From Deltaproteobacteria bacterium (GTDB lineage: Bacteria; Myxococcota; B64-G9): a DNA stretch of 7,835 nt. Below are positions 1 through 5,901 of the stretch, in pieces. The stretch covers positions 1 to 7,835 of the forward strand of contig QMME01000177.1 of the NCBI GenBank assembly GCA_003647095.1, in the 5' to 3' direction. The position numbers were made by a program, and so were the translations under genes. The notes beneath the pieces are model-generated. The model was not told the DNA's origin, made no database searches, and saw only the letters and a program-made list of their open reading frames with translations. Numbering within the stretch: the first letter of the stretch is position 1; each line of letters begins with the position of its first letter.

Positions 1-1
1 C

Positions 2-34
2 GAGACCTGGTGGCGGGTGGTGGAGTTGCCGTAA
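2..34 (+). CDS. Possible C-terminal tail of an upstream gene (partial)
   Basis: Reading from base 2, the frame gives ETWWRVVELP followed by TAA at 32-34. All ten sense codons end in G or C, as in the real genes of this window, and the residues look protein-like. This may be the end of a plus-strand gene that starts before the window. Ten codons are too few to identify a family, and a chance open frame in GC-rich DNA is a real alternative. Confidence 0.3.
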   Translation, partial: ETWWRVVELP

Positions 35-64
35 CCCGCGGCCCCGTCCAGGCGCGTAAGCAGG

Positions 65-92
65 TTCCCCGGGTTCCCTCCAGGTGTATAAG
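65..92 (+). promoter_or_regulatory. Weak sigma-70-like promoter candidate for the small ORF
   Basis: TATAAG at 87-92 matches the -10 consensus at five of six positions. TTCCCC at 65-70 is a poor -35 (three of six) at 16-base spacing. Transcription would start near 99 and leave a leader of about 120 bases before the ATG at 223. The -10 stands out in GC-rich surroundings, but the -35 does not, so this is a suggestion only. Confidence 0.25.
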
Positions 93-194
93 CTGCGTGG
101 CACCTAAACGGTATTCAGCAACTGCGTCAACTGTTTGCACTCGGGGCGTTTTCGGGCGGCTTTCCTTGTGGCCTGCATCTTGCATGGTTGGCCG

Positions 195-217
195 CGGACC
201 CCGTGGTCCGGAGGAGG
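195..217 (+). promoter_or_regulatory. Hairpin abutting a strong Shine-Dalgarno sequence
   Basis: CGGACC (195-200) and GGTCCG (205-210) form a perfect 6-base-pair stem with the four-base loop CCGT. GAGGAGG follows at once (211-217), five bases before ATG 223. The last stem base, G210, is also the first base of a GGAGGAGG Shine-Dalgarno match, so folding and ribosome binding touch. The site fixes ATG 223 as the start of the small gene. Whether the hairpin regulates translation is inference. Confidence 0.5.
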
Positions 218-222
218 TTGAC

Positions 223-489
223 ATGACGCAGGCAGACATCAATACGACGGTTCCGGTGGCCAGTTCCATGGTGGAGAACCTCTACCGGCAACTGCGCCGG
301 GATGGCTATTCCGAGCAGCAGATACTGGCCCTGGGGGCGGGGCTGGCGCGCCTGGCCCGCACCGAGGAGTTCAGCCGCCTGCCCGGGGGAAACATCGGCC
401 TGGCCCCGGTATGGCCCGAGGCCGATGAGGACGGGCTGCTGCTGGTAGGCAGCCCCGACGGCTTTTCCTGCTTCTGCTCCTATCACTGA
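223..489 (+). CDS. Small hypothetical protein upstream of gap (88 aa)
   Basis: I do not recognise this protein. The ATG at 223 has a very strong ribosome binding site (GGAGGAGG, 5-base spacing), and codon use is GC-rich like its neighbours, so translation is likely. Residues 14-50 look helical and amphipathic (SSMVENLYRQLRRDG, then YSEQQILALGAGLARLART). A Gly/Pro-containing stretch follows (SRLPGGNIGLAPVWPE), then an acidic patch and a hydrophobic turn. The end is FSCFCSYH, with the only two cysteines spaced C-x-C. There is no signal peptide or membrane segment. It lies 159 bases before gap on the same strand, but gap has its own promoter candidate. A leader-plus-core peptide, a small regulator or a metal-binding protein are all possible, but none can be argued strongly; no modifying enzyme is visible in the window. 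Confidence 0.65.
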   Translation: MTQADINTTVPVASSMVENLYRQLRRDGYSEQQILALGAGLARLARTEEFSRLPGGNIGLAPVWPEADEDGLLLVGSPDGFSCFCSYH

Positions 490-496
490 GAACACC

Positions 497-533
497 GGCC
501 CGGCTTCCCTTCCTGACCGGGCCTCCCGCCCGG
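497..533 (+). other. Two overlapping, mutually exclusive GC hairpins
   Basis: GGCCCGG (497-503) pairs perfectly with CCGGGCC (517-523) across a 13-base loop. Alternatively CCGGGC (517-522) pairs with GCCCGG (528-533) across a 5-base loop. Both use 517-522, so only one can form at a time. The pair starts eight bases after the stop of the small gene. No T-tract follows either stem, so this is not a canonical intrinsic terminator. It may act as a 3' end stabiliser, or in an attenuation-like switch, or be chance in GC-rich DNA. Confidence 0.35.
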
Positions 534-544
534 CAACGCGGCAC

Positions 545-572
545 TTGACTGCCGTGCCACCCCTGCGATAAA
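545..572 (+). promoter_or_regulatory. Sigma-70-type promoter for the gap operon
   Basis: TTGACT (545-550, five of six to the -35 consensus) and GATAAA (567-572, four of six to the -10) are separated by 16 bases in otherwise GC-rich DNA. Transcription would start near 579-580 and give a leader of about 70 bases before the gap ATG. The -35 sits in the loop of a small inverted repeat (CGGCA 539-543, TGCCG 550-554), which could mark an operator. This is the best promoter-like sequence on the plus strand and suggests gap-pgk-tpiA-secG is transcribed on its own. Confidence 0.55.
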
Positions 573-586
573 AGCTCGTTCGCCCT

Positions 587-610
587 GCCGCGGCCGCGGT
601 GGCCGCGGTG
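587..610 (+). repeat. GC-rich tandem repeat and palindrome in the gap leader
   Basis: Three CCGCGG units lie at 588-593, 594-599 and 603-608. The first two make a 12-base perfect palindrome, and GCCGCGGTG is repeated in tandem at 593-601 and 602-610. In RNA the first and third units can pair as a 6-base-pair stem with a 9-base loop, just downstream of the predicted transcription start. The element lies 27 bases before the gap ribosome binding site. A role in mRNA stability or translation is possible but inferred. Confidence 0.5.
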
Positions 611-648
611 CACGGTGATACCAGGACCGCTCTTTCAAGGAGGATGTC

Positions 649-1659
649 ATGGCGGTGAAGATCGCGATAAACGGATTCGGTCGTATCGGCCGCTGCGTAA
701 CCCGGGCCATCTGGCAGAACAAGCTGACCGATCGCTTCGAGCTGGTGCATATCAACGACATCACCGACGACGCTACCCTGGCCCACCTGCTCAGGTACGA
801 TTCCAACCACGGCCGCTTTCCCTTCCAGGTAGATGTCACCCAGGGAGCCATCGTCATCGACGGCAAGGAGGTGACCACCAGCGAGATCCGCGATCCGGCC
901 GAATTGCCCTGGAAGGAAAAGGGCGTGGATCTGGTGCTGGAGTGCACCGGCCGTTTCCGTACCACCGCCGATCTGGAAAAGCACCGGCAGGCCGGAGCGC
1001 CGCGGGTGATGTTGTCGGCCCCGCCCAAGAGCAAGGACATCCGCGCCTTCGTCTACGGCGTAAACCACGAAACCTACGACCGGGACAAGGACGTGTTCTT
1101 CTCCAACGCCTCCTGCACCACCAACTGCCTGGCGCCGGTGGCCAAGGTGTTGCACGAGAAGTTCGGCATCGTGCGCGGGCTGATGACCACCATCCATTCC
1201 TACACCAACGACCAGCGCATCCTCGACCTGCCCCACAGCGACCTGCGCCGGGCCCGGGCCGCGGCCATGTCGATGATTCCCACCACCACCGGCGCCGCCC
1301 GGGCGGTGGGGCTGGTATTGCCGGACCTCAATGGCAAGCTCGATGGCATCTCCATCCGCGTGCCCACCCCCAACGTGTCGGTAGTGGACCTGGTGGCGGA
1401 ACTCAAGCGCGACACCACCGCCGAGGAGGTCAACGCGGAACTCAAGCAAGCCGCCAACGGCCAGCTCCAGGGAGTACTCGGCTTCAGCGAGGAGCCGCTG
1501 GTGTCTCACGATTTCAACGGCAACCCGCTTTCCTCCATCGTCGACGCGCCCAATACCGCGGTCATGGGCGGCAACATGGTCAAGGTGCTTTCCTGGTACG
1601 ACAACGAGTGGGGATTTTCGAACCGCATGCTGGACATGATTGCCCACGTGGCCGGTTGA
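649..1659 (+). CDS. gap: Type I glyceraldehyde-3-phosphate dehydrogenase, NAD type
   Basis: This cytoplasmic enzyme oxidatively phosphorylates glyceraldehyde 3-phosphate to 1,3-bisphosphoglycerate. It has the family length (336 aa). The N-terminal Rossmann motif is INGFGRIGR (7-15). Asp37 in HINDITD sits where NAD-specific enzymes carry the acidic residue that binds the adenosine ribose, and Leu194-Pro195 in ILDLPH match the Leu-Pro pair of NAD-type enzymes. The active site is SNASCTTNC with Cys156 as nucleophile and His183 in TIHSYTNDQ as base. The C-terminal signature WYDNEWGFSNRM ends the protein. ATG 649 has AAGGAGG (637-643) five bases upstream. The stop lies four bases before the pgk start. 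The features favour the catabolic (glycolytic) form, though the reaction is reversible. Confidence 0.97.
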   Translation: MAVKIAINGFGRIGRCVTRAIWQNKLTDRFELVHINDITDDATLAHLLRYDSNHGRFPFQVDVTQGAIVIDGKEVTTSEIRDPAELPWKEKGVDLVLECTGRFRTTADLEKHRQAGAPRVMLSAPPKSKDIRAFVYGVNHETYDRDKDVFFSNASCTTNCLAPVAKVLHEKFGIVRGLMTTIHSYTNDQRILDLPHSDLRRARAAAMSMIPTTTGAARAVGLVLPDLNGKLDGISIRVPTPNVSVVDLVAELKRDTTAEEVNAELKQAANGQLQGVLGFSEEPLVSHDFNGNPLSSIVDAPNTAVMGGNMVKVLSWYDNEWGFSNRMLDMIAHVAG

Positions 1660-1663
1660 CGAC

Positions 1664-2839
1664 ATGACCATTCGCTTCGTCGAAGAGCTGCCCATCGAGG
1701 GCCGGCGTACCTTCATCAGGGTGGATTTCAACGTGCCCCTGGACGGTGGCCGGGTGAGCGACGACACCCGTATCCGGGCCGCGCTGCCCACCATCCGCCA
1801 TGCCGTGGCCCGGGGAGCCCGGGTGATCCTGGCCTCCCACCTGGGCCGGCCCAAGGGCAAGGTGGTGCCGGGGCTGCGCCTGGAGCCGGTGGGCGCCCGC
1901 CTGGCCGAGCTGCTGGAGATCGACATCATTGCCGCCGATGATTGCGTGGGTGACGGCCCCCGCAAGCTGGCCAGCGACCTGCGCGACGGGCAGGTGCTGC
2001 TGCTGGAGAACCTGCGCTTTCACTCCGGCGAGACCGCCAATGACCCGGCCTTCGCCGCCCAGCTGGCGGAGCTGGCCGAGGTGTACGTGAACGACGCCTT
2101 CGGTACCGCCCACCGGGCCCATGCCTCCACCGCCGGCATGGTGGAGCACTTCGAGAACAAGGGCATGGGTTTTCTGCTGCGCCGGGAACTCAAGCACCTG
2201 GGTCAGCTTCTCGAAAAGCCCACCCGACCCTTCGTGGCGGTGCTGGGCGGGGCCAAGGTCTCGGACAAGATCGGCGTGGTCACCGCCCTGCTGGGCAAGG
2301 CCGACAAGGTTCTCATCGGCGGGGCCATGGCCTATACCTTCCTCAAGGCCCGGGGAGTCGAGGTGGGGGCGTCGCTGGTGGAAGACGATCGCCTGCGCAA
2401 GGCCGCCGAGATCCTCAACAAGGCCGCCGAGCGCAAGGTAGAGCTGCTATTGCCCGAAGATCACCTGGTGGCCGGCTCCCTGGACGCCGCCAGCGGCCAG
2501 GTCAGCGCCCCGGGCATCCCTCCCGGCCAGCTGGGCCTGGACATCGGCCCGGCCACGGTGGATCGCTACTGCCAGGTGATTGCCGCGGCCCGCACCGTGT
2601 TCTGGAACGGGCCCATGGGGGTGTTCGAACGTGAACCCTTCGCCGGAGGCACGGTGGCCCTGGCCCGGGCCCTGGCCGAGTCCGGCGCCGTGTCGGTGGT
2701 GGGCGGGGGGGATTCGGTGGCGGCCATTCACCAGGCCGGCTGCGCCGACAAGATCACCCACATCTCCACCGGCGGCGGGGCCAGCCTGGAGTTCATCGAG
2801 GGCAAGAGACTGCCCGGACTGGTGGCGCTGGAACAGTAG
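1664..2839 (+). CDS. pgk: Phosphoglycerate kinase
   Basis: This cytoplasmic enzyme transfers phosphate from 1,3-bisphosphoglycerate to ADP, taking the product of the gap enzyme. At 391 aa it has full family length. The N-terminal substrate domain has RVDFNVPL (19-26), SHLGRPKG (58-65), LENLRFH (114-120) and the Arg of AHRAHAS (149-155). The C-terminal nucleotide domain has LGGAKVSDKI (194-203), FWNGPMGVFE (313-322), GGGDSVAA (347-354) and STGGGASLEF (368-377). All the expected basic patch residues are visible. ATG 1664 is chosen because it aligns with the usual N-terminus; a frame opening at 1640 would overlap gap. No clear Shine-Dalgarno precedes it, and only four bases separate it from the gap stop, so translation is probably coupled to gap. 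Confidence 0.97.
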   Translation: MTIRFVEELPIEGRRTFIRVDFNVPLDGGRVSDDTRIRAALPTIRHAVARGARVILASHLGRPKGKVVPGLRLEPVGARLAELLEIDIIAADDCVGDGPRKLASDLRDGQVLLLENLRFHSGETANDPAFAAQLAELAEVYVNDAFGTAHRAHASTAGMVEHFENKGMGFLLRRELKHLGQLLEKPTRPFVAVLGGAKVSDKIGVVTALLGKADKVLIGGAMAYTFLKARGVEVGASLVEDDRLRKAAEILNKAAERKVELLLPEDHLVAGSLDAASGQVSAPGIPPGQLGLDIGPATVDRYCQVIAAARTVFWNGPMGVFEREPFAGGTVALARALAESGAVSVVGGGDSVAAIHQAGCADKITHISTGGGASLEFIEGKRLPGLVALEQ

Positions 2840-2869
2840 CCGGCGCCGGGTGCCAAGGGGAGATTACTC

Positions 2870-3637
2870 ATGAGAAGGATTTTCATCGCCGGAAACTGGA
2901 AGATGCACCTGGAAGGCCGGCAGGCGGCCGAACTGGCCCGCCAGGTGGCCCGCCAGGCTGAGGATTGCCCGGGCATCGACGTGGCCGTGGCCCCGGTGTT
3001 CACCGCCATCGTCCCGGTGGTGGAGGCGCTGGCCGGCTCTCCGGTCATGGTGGCCGGACAGAACTGTCACTGGGAGGAGAAGGGTGCCTTCACCGGCGAA
3101 GTGGCCGCCGAGATGCTGGCCGCCGCCGGCTGCCGGCTGGTCATCATCGGTCACTCCGAGCGCCGGCAGTACTTCGGCGAGACCGACGAGACGGTGGGAC
3201 GCAAGCTGCAGGCCGCGCTGCGCGCCGGGCTGCTGCCCATCGTCTGCCTGGGTGAGAGCCTCGAGCAACGCGACGCCGGCCAGACCCTGGACGTCGTGGG
3301 CCGGCAACTCGAGGCCGTGCTGGCGGTGTTTCCGTCAGAGCAGGCCTCCCGGCTCACCATCGCCTACGAACCGGTGTGGGCCATCGGCACCGGGCGCACC
3401 GCCACCGCCGGGCAGGCCCAGGAAGTGCACACCTTCATTCGCCAGCGCCTGGCCGACAAGTTCGGCCCGGACCCGGCCGGGCAGGTGCGCATCCAGTACG
3501 GCGGCAGCGTCAAGCCCGGCAACGCCGCAGAGTTGCTATCCCAGCCCGACATCGACGGGGCGCTGGTGGGCGGGGCCAGCTTGCAGGCGGACAGCTTCGG
3601 CGCTATCATGCGAGCGGCCGAATCACAAGGAGCATAG
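2870..3637 (+). CDS. tpiA: Triose-phosphate isomerase
   Basis: This cytoplasmic TIM-barrel enzyme interconverts dihydroxyacetone phosphate and glyceraldehyde 3-phosphate, and so feeds the gap enzyme. It has the normal length (255 aa). Visible active-site residues are Asn9 and Lys11 in AGNWKMH, the electrophile His95 in IIGHSERR, and the general base Glu167 in AYEPVWAIGTG, where the last residues form the flexible loop. The phosphate-binding segments YGGSVKPGN (210-218) and ALVGGASL (231-238) are intact. ATG 2870 has AAGGGGAG about six bases upstream. It starts 30 bases after pgk, and its 3' end carries the secG ribosome binding site. Confidence 0.97.
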   Translation: MRRIFIAGNWKMHLEGRQAAELARQVARQAEDCPGIDVAVAPVFTAIVPVVEALAGSPVMVAGQNCHWEEKGAFTGEVAAEMLAAAGCRLVIIGHSERRQYFGETDETVGRKLQAALRAGLLPIVCLGESLEQRDAGQTLDVVGRQLEAVLAVFPSEQASRLTIAYEPVWAIGTGRTATAGQAQEVHTFIRQRLADKFGPDPAGQVRIQYGGSVKPGNAAELLSQPDIDGALVGGASLQADSFGAIMRAAESQGA

Positions 3638-3640
3638 GCA

Positions 3641-4132
3641 ATGTACACTCTACTGGTTATTCTCTACATCCTGGTAGCGCTTTTCCTGATCATGGTGGTG
3701 CTGCTGCAGTCGGGCAAGGGTGCCAGCATGGGGGCCGCCTTCGGGGGCGCCGCCCAGACCATGTTCGGCGCCCGTGGCAAGGCCAGCGGCATCGAGAAGG
3801 TTACCGTCTACGCGGCGGTGATCTTCATGGTGCTGTCGGTGGCCCTGGCCTCGTTGTCGTCGCAGACCCGCTCCTCTCTCGACGGCGAGCCGGCGCCGGA
3901 GAAGGGCGAGGCCGGGCTGCTGCCCGAGCCGGAGAAACAGGGCCAGGAGGGAGAGCAAGCGCCGGTCAAGGCTGCTTCGCCGGCCACCGACAACCAGCAG
4001 GAGCCGGCGGCAGGCAGTGATTCCGCCAAGGCGGCTCCGGACCCGGCAAAGCAACCCGCCGCCTCCGACAGCGGCGCCGACAAGCCGGCCGCCGGCCAGG
4101 CGCCGGGTACCGCTACTTCCCAGAACAAGTAG
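3641..4132 (+). CDS. secG: SecG subunit of the Sec translocon, with long C-terminal tail
   Basis: SecG is the small accessory membrane subunit of SecYEG that aids SecA-driven export. Residues 2-22 and 53-74 are the two expected membrane segments. Between them lies the family hallmark LLQSGKGASMGAAFGG, followed by FGARG. Most SecG proteins run to about 75-120 residues; this one has 163. Everything after about residue 78 is a low-complexity Ala/Pro/Glu/Lys/Gln tail with no membrane segment, probably disordered. ATG 3641 is only three bases after the tpiA stop, and its AAGGAG (3627-3632) lies inside the end of tpiA, so translation is coupled. The tpiA-secG link is common in bacteria and does not imply a glycolytic role. 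The stop is 20 bases from the convergent exbD2 stop. Confidence 0.95.
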   Translation: MYTLLVILYILVALFLIMVVLLQSGKGASMGAAFGGAAQTMFGARGKASGIEKVTVYAAVIFMVLSVALASLSSQTRSSLDGEPAPEKGEAGLLPEPEKQGQEGEQAPVKAASPATDNQQEPAAGSDSAKAAPDPAKQPAASDSGADKPAAGQAPGTATSQNK

Positions 4133-4152
4133 ATTCGTGTTGTGGTCTGCGG
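4133..4152. other. Convergent operon junction without visible terminator
   Basis: Only 20 bases lie between the secG stop and the exbD2 stop. They contain no hairpin and no T-tract in either direction. The nearest strong inverted repeat, GCCCAGGG (4165-4172) with CCCTGGGC (4184-4191) across an 11-base loop, lies inside the end of exbD2 and is not followed by a T-run on either strand. Termination may be Rho-dependent, or the two transcripts may overlap at their 3' ends. Confidence 0.6.
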
Positions 4153-4638
4153 CTACTGCTGGCTGCCCAGGGGCACTTCTATGCCCTGGGCGGTGGTGGT
4201 GGTGGGGGCCGAGGGGATCTGGAACTTCTCGCCCTTCTTCAGGGTGATCACCGCCAGCTTCTCCAGGCCGGCCTTGTGGGTGGTATCGATCACCTTCACG
4301 GCCTCGCCGTAGTTGGCATCCGGGTCGATGTTGAGGAAGATGGTCTTTTCCCGCCGGTTCTTGAAGATCTCCACCAGGCGCTTGAACAGGTCCTGGCGCT
4401 TCACCTTGTTCTGGTTGAGGTAGACGTCGCCTTCCTTGGTGAAAGTGAGCACCACCTGGTCCTGGGTTACGTCGGGAGGGAGATCCACCTCGGCCTTCTT
4501 GGGAACCTCCAGCCGGTGCTGCATGAGCATCATGGGGGTGACCACCATGAAGATGATGAGCAGCACCAGCAGGATGTCGATCAGCGGAGTGACGTTCATC
4601 TCCGAGGACACGCTCTTGCCGCCAACCTGCATTCCCAT
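4153..4638 (-). CDS. exbD: ExbD/TolR-type proton-channel protein, second copy
   Basis: ExbD proteins form the rotor-like part of the proton-driven ExbB-ExbD motor that energises TonB. This 161-aa copy has the usual layout: a short cytoplasmic N-terminus, one membrane helix (about 17-37) and a periplasmic domain. The key Asp21 in NVTPLIDILLVLL matches the proton-carrying Asp of Escherichia coli ExbD. Compared with the upstream copy it has a longer C-terminal extension (residues 136-161) with a TTTT run, and its periplasmic domain has diverged strongly. It starts four bases after the exbD1 stop with GAGGGA upstream, so it is probably coupled. It is the last gene of the operon. TolR-type or specialised motility roles cannot be excluded by sequence alone. 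Confidence 0.92.
   Translation of the reverse strand: MGMQVGGKSVSSEMNVTPLIDILLVLLIIFMVVTPMMLMQHRLEVPKKAEVDLPPDVTQDQVVLTFTKEGDVYLNQNKVKRQDLFKRLVEIFKNRREKTIFLNIDPDANYGEAVKVIDTTHKAGLEKLAVITLKKGEKFQIPSAPTTTTAQGIEVPLGSQQ
4531..4563. repeat. 33-base perfect direct repeat, copy in exbD2
   Basis: This segment is identical to 4976-5008 in exbD1 and lies at the same distance from the start codon. It encodes LLIIFMVVTPM in the membrane helix. Similarity continues with scattered mismatches toward both gene starts. It probably reflects tandem duplication of exbD kept similar by constraint or conversion. Recombination between copies would fuse the two genes in frame. Confidence 0.85.
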
Positions 4639-4642
4639 GTCG

Positions 4643-5083
4643 CTATCCCTCGGCCTTCTTGTTCTCTTCCACGGCCAGCTTGACCTGCTGGAAGCCGGCC
4701 TCGTGGCAGATCTGCATCACCTCGCGCACCGAGCCGTAGTTGAGCCGCTGGTCGCCCTTGAGGTAGATCTCGCGGGCCGGATCCTTGCGCAGTTCGTCCA
4801 CCAGGCGGGTGCGCAGGGAGTTCTTGTCCACCGGGCTTTCTCCCAGGTACAGGTTGTAGGAAAAGCTGGCCCCGCGCTTGACGTACTCCACCGATACCAC
4901 CAGGTCCTTGCCCTCGTCGCTTTGCTTCTCGGGCTGGTCGACCACCGGCAGTTGCACCGCCCGGCCCCTCTGCAACATGGGGGTGACCACCATGAAGATG
5001 ATGAGCAGAACCAGCATGACGTCCACCAGCGGGGTGACGTTGATCTGGGCGTTGAGCCCCTTGCTGCCCAGTTGCATGGCCAT
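4643..5083 (-). CDS. exbD: ExbD/TolR-type proton-channel protein, first copy
   Basis: This 146-aa protein is the first of two adjacent ExbD homologues. It has a cytoplasmic start, a membrane helix at about 17-38 with the conserved proton-path Asp21 in NVTPLVDVMLVLL, and a periplasmic domain of about 100 residues ending in a charged tail (EENKKAEG). It would pair with ExbB to form the inner-membrane motor that powers TonB. ATG 5083 has AGAGG about eight bases upstream; a second in-frame ATG two codons later is a possible alternative. It lies 44 bases after exbB and four bases before exbD2. Its N-terminal helix is nearly identical to that of exbD2, but the periplasmic part differs, which suggests two distinct subunits and not a redundant copy. 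Confidence 0.93.
   Translation of the reverse strand: MAMQLGSKGLNAQINVTPLVDVMLVLLIIFMVVTPMLQRGRAVQLPVVDQPEKQSDEGKDLVVSVEYVKRGASFSYNLYLGESPVDKNSLRTRLVDELRKDPAREIYLKGDQRLNYGSVREVMQICHEAGFQQVKLAVEENKKAEG
4976..5008. repeat. 33-base perfect direct repeat, copy in exbD1
   Basis: This is the partner of 4531-4563, 445 bases away, which equals the offset between the two exbD start codons. It encodes the same eleven membrane residues with identical synonymous codons. Flanking bases on both sides differ. Confidence 0.85.
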
Positions 5084-5103
5084 GGTAGAACCTCTAGTGC
5101 CTC

Positions 5104-5119
5104 CGGCAGTTGCTTGCCG
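5104..5119 (-). other. Small hairpin between exbB and exbD1
   Basis: CGGCA (5104-5108) and TGCCG (5115-5119) form a perfect 5-base-pair stem with a 6-base loop in the 44-base exbB-exbD1 gap. No T-run follows on the transcribed strand, so it is not a terminator. It could help set the relative level of exbB and exbD messages, since the complex needs more ExbB than ExbD. The stem is short and may be chance. Confidence 0.3.
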
Positions 5120-5127
5120 TTACCGCT

Positions 5128-5850
5128 TCAGGCCTCGGCAACCTGGCGGCCGCCGCCGCCGGCCTCCTGGCGCTTGACGAGAACGTCGAGGATTTCCAGG
5201 GCCGACTCGTTGGTGTCCACCTGCAGGGCCTCGACCTGGCTGGTGTAGAAGTTGTAGAGCAACACCGCCAGGATGGCCACGCCGATACCGGCGCCGGTGG
5301 TTACCAGGGCCTCGGCGATACCGGCCGAGACCGCGCCCAGCCCGCCGGCACCCTCGGCGGCCATGCCCTGGAAGGAGTTGATGATACCGAAGACCGTGCC
5401 GAACAGTCCCACGAAGGGAGCGGTGGAACCCACCGAGGCCAGGCCGGCCAGCCCCCGGCGCAGCACCGCCATTTCCCGGGAGGCGGCCTTCTCGATGGCA
5501 CGGTTGACGGCCCCCATGACATCGTATCCGGCCGCCGCACCCGCGCTCTTGGACCCGGCGTCGAGCATGTTGCCCTTGATGAACTCGGTCAGGCCGGCCC
5601 GTACCACCTTGGCGATGTGGCTGAACTTGAACTGCATGGCGGCGTCGGCCGCCTCGCGGTACTTGCCCTGCTCCAGCAGGTCCTTGATGAGCAGCGCGTA
5701 GGCCCGCGACTGTCCCTTGGCCTTCATGAACACGATGAACCGCTCCACCGAGATGGCCACCACGAACACGGACATTATACCGAGGATGATCACCACGCTC
5801 TTGGCTATGAAGCCCATCTGGGCCCACATGTGGGAAATCGTAAATTCCAT
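5128..5850 (-). CDS. exbB: ExbB/TolQ-family proton-channel protein (MotA/TolQ/ExbB family)
   Basis: ExbB is the pentameric inner-membrane stator-type scaffold around ExbD that turns proton flow into work on TonB. The 240-aa protein has three membrane segments at about 15-37, 135-158 and 178-200, separated by a large cytoplasmic loop, as in E. coli ExbB. Family landmarks are present: VGLFGTVFGI (147-156) with Thr152, and IAEALVTTGAGI (178-189) with Glu180 and Thr184/Thr185, which line the proton path. The periplasmic N-terminus is short. ATG 5850 has an excellent GGAGGA seven bases upstream. It follows tonB by about 50 bases. A TolQ or AglR-type role is an alternative, but the adjacent tonB favours ExbB. 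The tail after 228 is Gly-rich. Confidence 0.94.
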   Translation of the reverse strand: MEFTISHMWAQMGFIAKSVVIILGIMSVFVVAISVERFIVFMKAKGQSRAYALLIKDLLEQGKYREAADAAMQFKFSHIAKVVRAGLTEFIKGNMLDAGSKSAGAAAGYDVMGAVNRAIEKAASREMAVLRRGLAGLASVGSTAPFVGLFGTVFGIINSFQGMAAEGAGGLGAVSAGIAEALVTTGAGIGVAILAVLLYNFYTSQVEALQVDTNESALEILDVLVKRQEAGGGGRQVAEA

Positions 5851-5901
5851 TGCTTTCCTCCTGCCGCTCGGGCTGAGTTGCTGGCCTCTTGCCGACCCGG
5901 G

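Larger units (their letters stand above)
35..222 (+). other. Leader region upstream of the small ORF
   Basis: I see no convincing gene in this stretch. It contains a weak promoter candidate (65-92), a direct repeat of CAACTG at 119-124 and 128-133 (9-base period), and a hairpin directly before the ribosome binding site (195-210). A frame opening at base 10 runs through it into the small gene downstream, but its residues before position 223 (many Arg, Cys, Val and Pro) look like non-coding translation. No tRNA or known riboswitch fold was recognised. Confidence 0.4.

Noticed and set aside
35..120. Possible structured RNA or tRNA in the first 120 bases
   Set aside because: Short GC-rich pairings such as GGTG with CACC occur, but no cloverleaf, riboswitch core or small-RNA signature could be recognised on either strand.
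10..222. N-terminal extension of the small gene back to base 10
   Set aside because: The residues are Arg/Cys/Val/Pro-rich and unlike coding sequence, and a far better ribosome binding site marks ATG 223.
127..1965. 612-codon open frame on the minus strand across the small gene, gap and part of pgk
   Set aside because: It is antisense to conserved gap and pgk. Its translation is His/Gly/Arg-rich with no recognisable domain, which is typical of a shadow frame in GC-rich coding DNA.
4072..4105. Inverted repeat CGGCGCC/GGCGCCG near the end of secG as a terminator
   Set aside because: It lies within the Ala/Pro/Gly-rich coding tail, has a 20-base loop and no following T-run. GC-rich repeats like this are expected by chance here.
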